In this document: piece after piece, positions 1 through 10,805 of the stretch
Position numbering within the stretch: the stretch's first letter is position 1
How the letters are laid out: each line of letters opens with the position of its first letter
DNA from: Eledone cirrhosa
Taxonomy: Eukaryota; Mollusca; Cephalopoda; Octopoda; Eledonidae
DNA: 64,000 nt
Direction: 5' to 3'
Assembly: GCA_964016885.1 (NCBI GenBank)
Contig: OZ024740.1
Span: 294,807,097-294,871,096 of the forward strand
The notes under the pieces: model-generated
The model's database searches: none
Told to the model about the DNA's origin: nothing
Seen by the model: only the letters and a program-made list of their open reading frames with translations
Position numbers and translations under genes: made by a program

Positions 1-430
1 AATAAAGCACTCAATAACTTCATTGGTATTTCCCCAAAAGTTAAGTGTAGTTTTTTGTTTGATAGTAGGAATAATTCTATCGAGGATATTTTTTTTACTA
101 ATTCTTTCTATATCCGAGGTTGAAGGGCATATTAATCTAATATAAATCTTTTTTATGGTATTTAAAGTTAAGCCTATGGGATTTAGGAATATAAAGTTGT
201 GTATTTTTCTAAATCCAATTGTTTTACAATATTTTTACCCCGTCTATTGAATTCCGTTAAGTTAGGTTAGATCGTTTTTTATAGTTTTTATGTAGTTCTT
301 CGTAGATAAAGGAATTGTATAAATTAAAGTCCATACTGTATGTTTTTAGTTTTGTCAGTATGTACCTGTATTTTTTTCTGTTTCTTTTCAAATAGTTAAT
401 TGTAGTGTTAAGTTGTTTCATGAATGAGTT
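1..430 (-). mobile_element. Penelope-like element reverse transcriptase remnant (runs off left edge)
   Basis: Read on the minus strand, about 1-210 is open in one frame without a methionine. It contains RLICPSTSDIERISKKN followed by LDRI, an LNFWGNT segment and EVIECF. This spacing (RLI.PS..I..ISK..LDRI, then W.NT..VI..F) is what I know from the N-terminal reverse transcriptase region of Penelope-like elements with a GIY-YIG endonuclease. A second frame upstream (about 300-400) gives DFNLYNSFIYEELHKNYKK, also of that type, so at least one frameshift separates the two. The remainder of the element would lie outside the window. No catalytic YxDD is visible. Family assignment is by eye; another retroelement class is possible. 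Confidence 0.5.
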
Positions 431-750
431 ATAACATTTGGAAAGTTTTTTAATTTGATATTTTTTATCATATTAAACAAATCATTTTCAAAGTTATCCA
501 ACATATTATAAGGTGGGTTCTTAAACGTACTAAATTTATGTTTATATAGTGTTTTATTATTGTTGTTTTCTTTGTAGTTTTTCTTCTCATAATAAAAAAA
601 AAACCTTCTATCGTAATTAATACAAAATAAAGCATTTCAAATATATTTTCTTTTCTGACATTGGGATAGATTTACGGGACATCGGAAAGCAATCCTTGGT
701 CTTAGCCAAAATTATTTATAAGCTCGATACAAAAGGAATAGTAATAGTTT

Positions 751-985
751 AGATGAGTTGATAATACAACCATATATATAAACATTTAGAAAGCCATAGT
801 TATGAATAACACTGACAGCTAACGCCACCAAGGCAGTGCTCGACAGAAGCAAGGGGGACAATCGTTGATGCATTTCGAACTCAATTGGTTCTCATCAAGA
901 CGATCCCTCCCGCTGTTACAACTGCTGGACTTTGAAAACATATATATATAATAATTAGATGAGTTGATAAATCAACCATATAAAG
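751..985. repeat. Short insertion flanked by imperfect direct repeats
   Basis: The phrase tagatgagttgataa followed by caaccatata occurs at about 752-778 and again at about 956-982. Between them lies a segment with higher GC than its surroundings. The duplication of about 25 bases looks like a target-site duplication around an insertion of about 180 bp. The inserted sequence is not recognised and holds no reading frame. Confidence 0.4.
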
Positions 986-1354
986 GCAACGAATGATTCA
1001 AAGTTCAAATGGGATTTTATAGTCCACAGCAAGATAGATAATAGACAGTTCAGAGTTTAATCCAATTGGTAAATTTCCTGTCACAGTAGTTTTAGAATAT
1101 CACAGAGCATATATATATAAATGAATGGAAATAACCAGGATTAAATTATATTAAACTATTTAATTGATTTACGAACGTTTCAATCAATACAACAGGAAAA
1201 TATATTTCTGCTATATTGATTTCTTCAGAATCTATTAAACAACATAAATAACACAAATATTTTTCTTATTACCATTTCACCTTTTTTATTACAGCAAATT
1301 CCCCAGAAAATAGTAAAAGATTACAAAAGTAAGTAATTTTTATTCATATATTCA

Positions 1355-1620
1355 AAGCTTTAGGTGAGTTTGCTTCTCAGTACATCGCTGAATTGCTTAG
1401 TGGAAAAGGGTCACCAATGTGTTATGTGGCCACAGAGTCCTCGTGGTATCAAGTACAAGAATGAAGAGCGGTGGTGATCAGGTTTTCTGTAAGTCAACTC
1501 CAGCTCTCTGGAATGAGTTCCCTATGTCTGTATGAACTGCACAATCTGTCAGCTTTCAGATCCAATCTGAAGACTTATCATGTCAGAACCCCACCCCCAC
1601 CATTTTCGTTTCTCTCTCTC
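1355..1620 (+). mobile_element. CR1-like non-LTR retrotransposon, 3' end of ORF2 (decayed)
   Basis: The plus strand reads PQYIAELL, then a gap with a frameshift and stops, then SLWNEFPMSV, stop, TAQSVSAFRSNLKTY. This is the familiar C-terminus of CR1/L2-type reverse transcriptase ORFs (PQYI..LL ... LWNSLP ... S...FKS.LKT). In-frame stops and a frameshift show it is dead. The 5' part is missing. Downstream to about 2060 I see no further domain. Confidence 0.6.
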
Positions 1621-2065
1621 TATCTGTGAAAGATATCGGCTGAGTGCCGACCTAGAGAAGGATGTTCTTTGTGAGGTATAAATACCCAAGACACGTCGTG
1701 TTTCACGATGATGCCCCAACAATTCCTTCAACAGTCAGAGATCCATGCACCATTGGAGAGTCAGAAGAAGAAAGCTAATAACTATGGCTTTTGAAGGTCT
1801 TTCTCTCAGATGAGTAATGTTGAATAAAGTTGAATCATCTCTAAGTTGATGGAGGAAGGAAGCGTGTGGGCAGGGGTAAGAAATTCGAGAGAGTTACGGC
1901 TCTGAGGAAGAAGATTTGTAGGAATTGCCTATGCAGTATCTTTGTTGTAATACATAGCAGAGGTTATAGAAGGAAGAAATACAAGTGTTTTTGGTGAGAT
2001 TTGATGAAAAAGGATATATAACTAGCAGCTAGTTAGTGTAGAGAAGAGTCTGGTGTAGTAGCGAT

Positions 2066-2068
<3 letters not shown>

Positions 2069-2126
<58 letters not shown>

Positions 2127-2172
2127 AGAGAGAGAGAGAGAGAGAGAGAAGGAAATAGATAGAGAGAGAGAA
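2069..2172. repeat. (TA)n followed by (GA)n microsatellite
   Basis: About 54 bases of TA dinucleotides run directly into about 50 bases of mostly GA. Open frames across it are simple Tyr/Ile or Ser/Leu artefacts. Confidence 0.97.
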
Positions 2173-2621
2173 AGAAATATCTTCTCTGATGCAGTATGTT
2201 GATGAGTGAGTCATTGTCAATTAGTTCAATGACCTACTTTTTAAAATATAATTTTATGTGTGAAGTAATAGAGTGTTTCTTTGATATGTAAAGTAATTGT
2301 GTTGCTGTTAAACTCCAAAACGTCAATAAAAGGCTGATGAATTAGTTCTTGTTTCAGAAATATGAGAGGCATCCAATGAAACACGTGTACCCGAAATGAC
2401 AGCATTGTTAGTGTAATAATTATCTCAATACCACAATATCACAAATCTTCCAATGTTTTGAATATCCTTTAACTAATTGCACACACACACATGTTATTAA
2501 GACTAATGATAACCGTGATAAACAGGCGAAACTCTAGAGTAACAAGACTCACTATTTAGCCTTAATAAAATGAATATTAAAACTCTACCTCGGTATTGAG
2601 TACTCTTTTCTCTCAGCCGTT

Positions 2622-2729
<108 letters not shown>

Positions 2730-3453
2730 GAAAACAGGGAGAAAGAGACGATTATGAGGAAGAAACATTTTTTTTTTCCTTTTTTTGTCTCTCGCTCTCT
2801 TTTTTCTGGGTTAGAAAATGATTAAAACGAAATGTTTTACTTTGTGTGAAGTGTTAAGGTATTAGTTGATTTATTTATTATTTAACAATGGCATTTATAT
2901 TGCTTTCCCCTGCATATTAACTCTCTAAAAAGGGAAATCATATCAAACCACAGTGCACCATTTGCCTCCTTCACGGAACCATGATTCAACTAAGCCCTCT
3001 TGCGATATTAACACATTTTGAACTGCTTAACTTCAATGACTGTGCTTCTAAATAACATTACTTTTTCTTCCACATTGACTTTTTACGTTCCATATTATGC
3101 ACGTTTTTTTCCTTTTTCTTTTTTCTTTTCACTTCTTAAACCTTGTTTGTATATAACATTATTCTTTCTGCACCTTCTGTTTAACATGTGCGACACCACA
3201 CTAATACATTTCACTATCATTTGATAATGCATATAAATGCTGAAACCGGTAATAGACAATAATTAAATATATAAATAGATAAATAAATGCCATTGTTAAA
3301 TAATAAATAAATCAACTAAGACCTTAACACTTCACACAAAGTAAAACATTTCGTTTTAATCATTTTCTAACCCAGAAAAGAGAGAAAGAGAGACAAAAAA
3401 AACGAAAAAAAAATATTTTTCTTCCGCATAATCGTCTCTTTCTCCCTGTTTTC
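2730..3453. mobile_element. Foldback element with ~170-bp inverted arms
   Basis: The arm at 2730-2898 (starting gaaaacagggagaaagagac) is repeated as its reverse complement at 3283-3453. Arm identity is high apart from homopolymer length differences. The loop of about 385 bp has no convincing coding potential. Both outer ends abut (TA)n tracts, so the target was probably a TA-rich site and the exact duplication cannot be read. Long arms with a short loop fit a foldback or MITE-type DNA transposon. The superfamily is not determined. Confidence 0.7.
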
Positions 3454-3524
3454 ATATATATATATATATATATATATATCCTAACTCGTGTGCCTCCTCT
3501 CCACATTTTATTATTATTATTATT

Positions 3525-3564
<40 letters not shown>
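3454..3564. repeat. (TA)n / (TTA)n microsatellites
   Basis: TA tracts at about 3454-3479 and 3530-3564 flank a TTA-repeat tract at about 3508-3530. The short non-repeat piece between them includes gtgtgcctcctctccac. Confidence 0.95.
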
Positions 3565-3568
<4 letters not shown>

Positions 3569-3898
3569 GCTTCGGGAAACCTCAGGAACCAAAATGCAGA
3601 AAGCATCCAGAGTGATCCGCCGATCTTTACGCATGTTTTCCTCGGAAGGAGACCTTACTTTTGGGATTGCCCTCTATATAATAACTGCGCGAAATTCGCA
3701 CTTGGCGGTAGCGTTCAACAGGAGCTCCATTGTCAACGGCTGCCAAGCCAAGATTGAGCATCCCAGCGAAGCGCGCGCATGCTTGTTTGGGAGTGAAGGA
3801 AGCACCAATCACAACAGTGTTGCCAACAGCCGTACGAACAGTTTCTCTGCGTCCCCATCGCTTTGGAGACCTTACTTTTGGGATTACCCTCGTATATA
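3565..3898. repeat. GC-richer inserted segment with 217-bp-spaced direct repeat
   Basis: This block is clearly richer in GC and CpG than its surroundings and lies between TA microsatellites. The phrase gagaccttacttttgggatt occurs at 3649-3668 and 3866-3885, each time followed by ccct and a TA-rich stretch. The minus strand (3627-3812) is open and reads like protein (GASFTPKQACARFAGMLN), but I cannot assign it to a family. It may be a fragment of a mobile element. No function is claimed. Confidence 0.45.
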
Positions 3899-4309
3899 TA
3901 TATGAGTCAACTTTAATTATGTACTTATCTTACTTATCTAAGTACATTTAGTCCTTCAAAGACCAAATGTATATAGATAAGAGTGTGTCATGTCTAACGT
4001 GTTTCTGAAAGCTATGTATATGTTGGTACTATCCTGTTTTAAAGGAACTTTTAGCAAAACTATGATAAAATTTAGGATTTATTCACATTTCGTTTAAAAA
4101 GTACGTTCGGTCTTTGATTTTCGGTCAAATTTGTGTTAGCAGCTTTTAAATGTGAAAATGACAGTCTTATTCTGGCTTGACATCGGTTTGAATAAACGCT
4201 CAGAATTCTTGTCTGCACTCTGCAAGATTCTTGTTTTGTAATTATATTTTTTTCAAATGGATAAATACTCATAATCTTGTGACATAATAATAATTTTTTG
4301 AGAATGATT

Positions 4310-4496
4310 TAGGCACAAGGCCAACAATTTGTAGAGAGGGGAAAGTCGATTACTGATGATTTATTTATCGACCCCGTATGGATGAAAGGCAAAGCTAAAT
4401 TTGACAGGATTTGAACTCAAAACGTAAAGGACCGAACTCTAAGCCATAAAGCATATTGTCTGACGCTCTACCGATAATGCCAATCCACCACCCTAA
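4310..4496 (-). mobile_element. tRNA-derived SINE, family A
   Basis: In reverse complement the element starts ggtggattggcattatcggt, has an A-box-like TAGAGCGTCAGAC and a B-box-like GAGTTCAAATCC, then the body aGCTTTGCCTTTCATCC and GGGGTCGATAAAT. The same order recurs at 11745, 27735, 30230, 39475, 52765, 54645 and 60810, defining a dispersed family. It is a pol III-type retroposon, not a tRNA gene. Confidence 0.75.
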
Positions 4497-5510
4497 TGCC
4501 GTGTACTATAATGTTTTCTTTATTAACCACAAGGGTTTACATAAAGTAGACATTAAGGACAGTACAGGACAATACAGGACAGTACAAATGGGCATTTCTG
4601 CGTGTAAAAAAAACAGAGGATGAAATAAAATAACAAAGAAAAATTCCCCAATAGGGGGGAGACTTCCGAGGGACATTTGTGGAGAAAGCCCATTAAAAGA
4701 CCACAGTGACCCTGACCACCAGGGCAAGTGCCCTCTCCCAGTTTTCCACCCTTAATTTACAGACACATACTCAGAGAAGGCCCATTCATTCGGGCCATAC
4801 TTGCTTCTCTCACCCATCTTTCAACAAAATGCTGGGAGAGAGCACTTCCCTCTCTACCCTGATTTTCCTTTTCAAATGAAATTTGAAAAAGTTAATCAGG
4901 GCATCACCGAAGAGGTAAGTGCTCGTCTTCAGCCCTTTCAAACATGTCCACCATACTATCTCTTTCGCCATGGCCACCAGACAGATAAAAACTGCCTGCC
5001 CTTCCCGGCTAAAGGAAGAGGGCGGGGCAATCCTCACGATGGACTCAGCTGATAGCTGGATCCGTCCTACACGTGACAGCAGGTGTTCGACATAAACCCA
5101 CAAGTCAGCAATGCTCGGACACTGGACGAGTGCGTGCAGGACGGTTTCGTCGCCCTGCGCGCATCTCGGACATGCCCGGCTGATGACACCTCCATGCCTG
5201 TAGAGTTTATCCCGAACTGGCAAAGCTCCCCGGTAGCACTGCTAGGCCAGGGATTTCTGGAAGTTGTCCATAGGCCCCGGCCCGAAAGTCCTTCCGAAGA
5301 GATTGGCTAGTTGATTTTCGTCGACGCCTAGAGTTTCTCCAAGTACGTCGTCGCTCTTCCCCTCCACTAATCCCCTATAGAACGCCGAGGTGGAGTTTCC
5401 ACCGATCACATTGCCCGATTGGTCGAGGGCTGTGAGCGCCTGAAGACATTCCAGTCTCCAAGCGCTCCCTCTCGGTCTTCGCTTGACCCAGGACTGCCGT
5501 GTACTATAAT
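4497..5510 (-). mobile_element. 5'-truncated LINE with zf-RVT domain and 16-bp target-site duplication
   Basis: The 16-base string tgccgtgtactataat is at 4497-4512 and again at 5495-5510, bounding a 982-bp insertion. The minus strand is open from about 5490 to 4810 except for one in-frame TAG near 5249. It encodes the C-terminal part of a reverse transcriptase ORF: VRDKLYRHGGVISRACPRCA followed by ETVLHALVQCPS. CPRC..G.E.V.H.L..CP is the zinc-binding domain (zf-RVT) found after the reverse transcriptase of many LINEs. The 3' end (4513 side) carries AATAAAG on the minus strand. It is a dead-on-arrival copy: the catalytic domains are missing. Confidence 0.85.
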
Positions 5511-5589
5511 AACAATAGAAATAATAGAATTTTCACGAGATGCAGCAATTATTATCTACTATTGCTGTGGGACTGATGGGTGGGTTGCT

Positions 5590-6480
5590 GGAAGAATAGG
5601 GGTCAGTGACATCACGAAAGCGGCTCGAGGTCAGTGACGTCACGTAAGCGGAAGAACGACCAGCATAGTCCTCTCTTCCCCTTGTCTATAGTCTGGTGTC
5701 AAATTGTTGAAGTATTTAAGACTATTCAACAGAATTCGTAATATAATCGGCCTGTCTCTCCACAGCGCCGGCGGACAGAATAGAGAAGGCGTTAGCCTGG
5801 AGGACGGCAAGGGAGACTCACTCAAAAAGCCACTCCAACTCGCGGGGCTCACACCTGCGGTTGACCAGCTCAGCACCTATGGTGGTGAGTAAGGAGGTAG
5901 CCCTGGGGCCGAGGACACCAGAAGTCTCCACTGCCAAGGGTACAACCGCAAACCTGTCGGAGAGCGACCGGTATTTGAAGAGTTTGGCCTCCTCAGCCCG
6001 ACGTGCAGCAGAACCTGCAGACTGCACTAGGTTGCGGCTGCAGAAAGTGTCGGTGCAAGTGGCATGCCAGTCGAGGGGTTTGCCACCGTGGAACGGGAAG
6101 ATGGTCGTGCCATCTGGCCTTTTGCCGTCCCCTCGGTCCAGCCCCACCGACTCAAACTGGGAAGGAAAGCCTGCAGCGCCCAAGCCATGCTTTATGACCT
6201 CGTTGAGGGCAGTATGGCATGGAAGGCGACCGGCACTGTGGCGACAGGAAAGCGGATGGAGGCCGAAAGAGTCCACGGTGGATCCACAGTGACATTGGTG
6301 TGGCTTGCAGATCCAGAGGCCGAGCCTCAAGGAAACGCCGATGTGCAGGCTATTGTTATCTAGCTGTGGAGAAAGAGGGCAGGGCATGGAGCCAGGCACC
6401 ACTGTGGGGTTTGGAGGCAAACGAAAACAGGCAAGCTGGGTCAAACGGAGGTGATTACCATGTGAACTTGGGTATGTCGA
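5590..6480 (-). mobile_element. LINE fragment with restriction-like endonuclease domain
   Basis: The minus-strand frame 6444-5818 encodes CHCGSTVDSFGLHPLSC, then HTALNEVIKHGLGAAGFPSQ, then DGKRPDG with LDWHATCTDTF 14 residues on. A Cys/His cluster followed by (K/R)PD and an acidic residue 12-14 positions later is the layout of the restriction-like (PD-(D/E)XK type) endonuclease at the C-terminus of R2-like LINEs. Only this C-terminal domain remains. The acidic residue usually found after Trp is His here, while an Asp precedes the Trp, so activity is doubtful. At 5600-5655 a duplicated phrase (gtcagtgac.tcacg.aagcgg) lies just past the 3' end of the frame. Confidence 0.65.
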
Positions 6481-6778
6481 TAGGTTTAAAAAAGAATAAT
6501 AAATAAATTAAATAGAAAAGTTAAAAAATAATAAAAACGAAGAATCAATCGTATTCACAAAGCGCTGAGCAAATTGTGAATGTTGTAACTAACAAAATCC
6601 CGCTTTGGAACGGCCATTTTACACCTTCCCACAGTGATTACAAGAAAGATATTTCTTCAGTGGATAGGACACCTTACGTAATCGATTGTAACAAAATTTT
6701 GTGACAATTGTCGACAAAAATATAACAAAAATTAAAAACTCACCAGCAGCGAAAACAGCATGGTGTGATCCCGCTAGC

Positions 6779-7005
6779 TTAAGCCTTTAATGTTCAAACT
6801 GGCCAAAACCGGCCAGAATTCTCTACCTCTTTCTGTTGAAACTGGCTGTAACTGGTCGCTCAAACTGATGTTAAGGTATTGTTTTCAAAACAAATACTTT
6901 CAAAATCTCATAGATTCAATATTATGTGAGATATTATGTGAGGTAAAGCCTTTACCATGAAAATACAATAGTATATATAGAGTAATATGAATGCTAAAGG
7001 GTTAA
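6779..7005. mobile_element. piggyBac-like MITE (copy 1)
   Basis: A 219-bp element lies between TTAA at 6779-6782 and TTAA at 7002-7005, ending GCTAAAGGG. The left terminus is diverged (gcctttaatgtt). The interior (ctgatgttaaggtattgtt, gtaaagcctttaccatgaaa) matches copies at 26371, 29796 and 60521. TTAA flanks with CCC...GGG ends are the signature of piggyBac-type elements. It is non-coding, so non-autonomous. Confidence 0.7.
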
Positions 7006-7974
7006 TGTTAGCCGCTTCAATGTAGATTTTTTTACTATGAAAAATAATGGAATAAGTTTAACATATAAGCCTTTAGAAACAGAAATATTGGACTATCGAT
7101 ACTGTAAACAAAAAACAACTAAAAAACCTGCATTGAAGCAGCTTATATACTTTCAAATTTTTTAATATAAAAAGTTGACAAAAAAGGTTGCCAGGAAATA
7201 AAGAATAATGAATAAAAGAAAAGAAAAGGTGAAAGGAAAAGCAAAAGCAAAAGATAAAATAAATAAAACAAAAGAAAATGAATCAACAAGAGAGAAATGA
7301 AAAGAAGAAGGAAGAGAATAAAGGTCAAATGGCATGTATCTATCGTTACATTATAACAAAAACATGTATTAAATATAGCGATGTTAGTGACTTTTAGTGA
7401 CTTGAATAAATGTATATATTAAGAGGAGAAAAGTAAATTGGTATTAGTATCCAGAGAGGGGAAGTGGAAGTATGAATGAATAATACGAGGCTAAAAAAAA
7501 AAAGAAAAAAGAAGAGAAGAGAAGATAAATGACTGAAGTCAGTCCCTGCATTGACCTGCAGCTTCAGTCACCTCAGATATAAAGACTGGTGCTTGTGTAG
7601 ATGTAATATAAACCCCATTAATCATTGAGTGTATTATTATGCTGTTTTGTTTATATCGTTGCACTCTTTCATTTTCAGTCAATCACTGCAGGCTTTGGTT
7701 CTCGGGTGGAGGGCTCCAGAAAATTCTGGGTGGACGCTCTTTCATAAAGAACATATTTCAGGACATTTAAAAAAAATAAATTCTATTTTATAAATCTGAG
7801 GATGCACCATTAAAAAGTTGGGGTTAATGTCATCCAGTGTCCTCCTTCCATGGCGACAGGGCCCGAATAACCGTGTTATGAATAAAGTTCAGTCAATGAT
7901 TATTTGCTAATAAAAGTCAAATTATAGGTTTTACTTGCTTTGTGTAGTCTATTATCACTTCCTAGGATTCCAGA
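7006..7974. other. No gene recognised; A-rich and simple sequence
   Basis: The region contains purine-rich low-complexity sequence (7195-7330, 7490-7530) and no exon-like or transposon-like segment that I can name. Confidence 0.5.
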
Positions 7975-8225
7975 ATGTCATCACTTATTTTAAATGAAAC
8001 ATATGTAAAATCTTATTCAATGAATGTATCAGTATATGAAATACATGTTAAACCTTACTCAATGAATGTATCAATATATGAAATACATATTAAACCTTAC
8101 TCAATGAATGTGTCAATATATGAAATACATATTAAATCTTAATCAATGTGTCAATATATGAAATATATGTTAAACCTTAATCAATGAATGTATCAATATA
8201 TTTTATACAATGAATAAAACTATGC
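7975..8225. repeat. 42-bp minisatellite, about 5 units
   Basis: Units starting tcaatgaatgtatcaatata begin at 8017, 8059, 8101, 8143 (shortened) and 8181, with a degenerate unit before them. The period is 42 bp except for one unit of 38. Confidence 0.85.
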
Positions 8226-8269
8226 AGATATATACAGTACTAAATAAAGACAAAAAAAAAAAGGAATGG

Positions 8270-9070
8270 GGAGAAAGATACTCTCAATCACACACTGGAG
8301 CCTTCCTCTAATAATTGTTTACGGCAAGCCAACACACTTGTATTGCTGCAGGTGAAAGCAAGACTAAGGCGCTGAAATAACCAAGGACCCTCACAAGCAA
8401 GCTGCCAACAATGACAAATATATGTTGTATCTGGATTTTCTATGATAAGACATAACTTCCTCTTGATAGCTTTGTTTATCCAGGTCTTATGGATGTTTTA
8501 TCTTCCGTTTTATTAATCCTTGTGACACTTCATGTTTCCATAGGCTCCTGTTAACTGTGATTGCTTCCCAATGTTAACCACTTTCACACCATAACCTGTA
8601 CACCTCTATGTGTTGCATGTGTGGGCAATTTTTGCCTTCTGATCCAATAAACGATGTACAGGAAATTACATAATAGTAAAGTTCACAGTTTTCCTCAAAA
8701 CAAATATGCTGACATTATAGATAGCTTGAAATATTCAAACACAAATGCCATAGCTGTCAAAAATCAATACATACATATATCTCATTTATATTATTACATG
8801 AATATTTCACATGAAAATATAGAATCAAAATGAAAGAAAATATTAAGATAATGCTAAGTGTGTCAATGAGTCATGCACCACAAGGAGTGCTGGAGCCTCC
8901 TTCTAAAACTTTTTGAAGAAAGCCAACACAGTGGAAGCTTTACTTTGGGCGATAATGAGACTAAGGCGCTGGAGCAGCCAAGCACCTTCATGGGCATCAC
9001 CTGATACCTTGGTATGGCAAGTTTCCAAAGATAACAAACATTTCATTGTCACTGGCCTATGTTATCTGAC
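8270..9070. repeat. Two related repeat copies in tandem orientation
   Basis: The segment at about 8290-8430 (cacactggagccttcctc, agccaacaca, gactaaggcgctg, agcaccttca-like) recurs at about 8880-9060 in the same order and strand. The copies are diverged. No coding potential or known terminus is seen. Confidence 0.5.
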
Positions 9071-9484
9071 CTTGACAAACAAGAAACATCTATACCATTA
9101 TAAACCAGTTCTTAATAAATTTTGCTTGCAACGGAAGGAGCAAAGTGAATTCTTAGTAAACATATTTGGAATGTTTTATTAAACTTTTACAGATTAAGAT
9201 CAGCTCAATAATTACAGCGATCAGGGCCTATAAGAGAGAGGGGTGGGGAATTCAGCCAGTATGCTGGGTCAGGAGCTCAGAGAGCCAAGGAGGATCTTGT
9301 GAATATCTGAGCCTATACTTCCCTTCAAAACTATAAAAAAGAAAAATGAAAATAAAATGAACTTCCCAGTCCCCAGAATGTTGTTAGCTCTACCCCCAGT
9401 TCCCGAAAGCTGTCTTGTTCCACACTGCAAGAATTTTTGCAGCAGGCTCTGTCACTAATGTTGATACTTCTATAAAATACATGG

Positions 9485-9581
9485 TAAATTGTGGTATTAA
9501 TTTTTTCATTACCCTATTTCTGCCTATGATTTTCAAATAATTTTGGAAATAATCAAGAATTTGGAAGGATTTAGTAATATA
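9485..9581. repeat. Left half of an older dispersed repeat split by the mariner insertion
   Basis: The phrase gcctatgattttcaaataattttggaaataatcaagaatttggaaggatttagtaata resembles intact copies at 28620-28760 and 23650-23780, and a partial one at 38405. The right half resumes at 10806 (actagttatctcattattaa). Confidence 0.7.
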
Positions 9582-10803
9582 CGAGGGTGGGGTGAAAGGT
9601 TCATAGGCTCACTATGAAGGAGTGATACTGGAGCTGTGAAATCTTGCATGGATTAATTTCAACTCTCTTATTAATAACTGAATTCTTTCCAGGTAAACTG
9701 ACATCTGACTGTCCAAAAAAAACTTCAAATGTAACTAGTAGTGACAAAATGGACAAAATTTGGCATCATGGTATTAAGTACCTACAGAAAAAGGGTTTAG
9801 CTCCCAAGGACATTTCTGCTGGCATGGTTGCTACATTAAGGGATGATACTTCAGCTTTATCAACAGTACAAAAGTGGGCAGCTGAATTTAGGAGGCAAAG
9901 AAGAATCATGAAGATGACTGAAGGTCTGGATGTCCTGTAACTGCCACCACCAAAGAAAACATTCATCGTATTCACCACATGGTGATGGATGACAGGTGAT
10001 TGACTATCAATCAAATAGCCAATGCTATTAGCATATCCCATGAGGAGTTAAGAATATTCTGCACAATGAACTTGGCATGATGAAAGTTCTGCTCAGGTGT
10101 ACCATATCTTCTGACATCTGATGAAAAGCACACCAGGGGAAAATCTGACACTGTTTGAGGCAGATCCAGCTGGTTTCCTTGAATGTTACCTAACCCAGGA
10201 TGCATGTTGGTTTCAGCACTTTGAGTCAGAGACAAAGAGAAAATACATGCAGTGGAAACACCCATCCTAACCTGCTCCCAAAAAAGTTAAGATCATTTCA
10301 TCTGCAGAGGTGATGGCCTCAGTTTTTTAGGATGCAAAAGACATTGTGTTTATTGACTATCTTCAAAAGGGCCACCATCAATGGAGAATACTATGCCAAG
10401 TTGCTGAGGCAGTTATGAAGGTTATCAAGGAAAACTGATGAAAGGGATCTTGTTTCATCAGGACAATGCTCCAGCACACAAGTCCTTGTCTTCAATGGCT
10501 GCTGTGCGTGAATGTGGCTTTAAACTGGTTGATCCCCCTCCCTATTCTCTTGATTTGGCTCCATCTGAGTATCATCTGTTCCCCAACATAGAAAACACTT
10601 GGCTTGGAACCAGTATCGCAGTGATGATGATGACTTATTTTACCAACAGGATGAAAGCTTCTTCACCAATGGCATCCAAGCATTACAACACTAATTGAAG
10701 AAGTTTGTGGACCGTAAGAGGTGCTATGTCGAAAAATAAATCTCATTTAGTCACATTCTATGAGAGTATCTTGTTCAGCCTATGAACTTTCAACCAACCA
10801 CTG
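9582..10803 (+). pseudogene. mariner-type transposase pseudogene within its element
   Basis: A 1.2-kb element is flanked by TA at 9580-9581 and 10804-10805. It has imperfect terminal inverted repeats: cgagggtggggtgaaaggtt at the left and, reverse-complemented, cagtggttggttgaaagttc at the right, both running into cataggct. The N-terminal helix-turn-helix region starts MDKIWHHGIKYLQKKGL (9749 on) and continues through STVQKWAAEFRR. Later, in other frames, come VFIDYLQKG, HQDNAPAHKS and PPYSLDLAPSEYHLFP. These match the D,D34D catalytic segments of mariner transposases, which cut and paste at TA. Several frameshifts and stops (for example after DVL near 9940) inactivate it. Confidence 0.88.
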
Positions 10804-10805
10804 TA

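Noticed and set aside
2029..2220. Open frame of 63 codons across the (TA)n/(GA)n tract
   Set aside because: It is made of dinucleotide repeats (Tyr-Ile and Ser-Leu runs) and has no splice or homology support. The same holds for frames at 3452-3634, 3488-3757 and 40627-40971.
5635..5642. TGACGTCA as a functional cAMP-response element
   Set aside because: It lies at the edge of a LINE remnant within a duplicated phrase, with no nearby gene start; an eight-base match is weak evidence.
5861..6506. Plus-strand open frames over the endonuclease fragment
   Set aside because: They are antisense to the clearly protein-like minus-strand frame with its Cys/His and RPD motifs.
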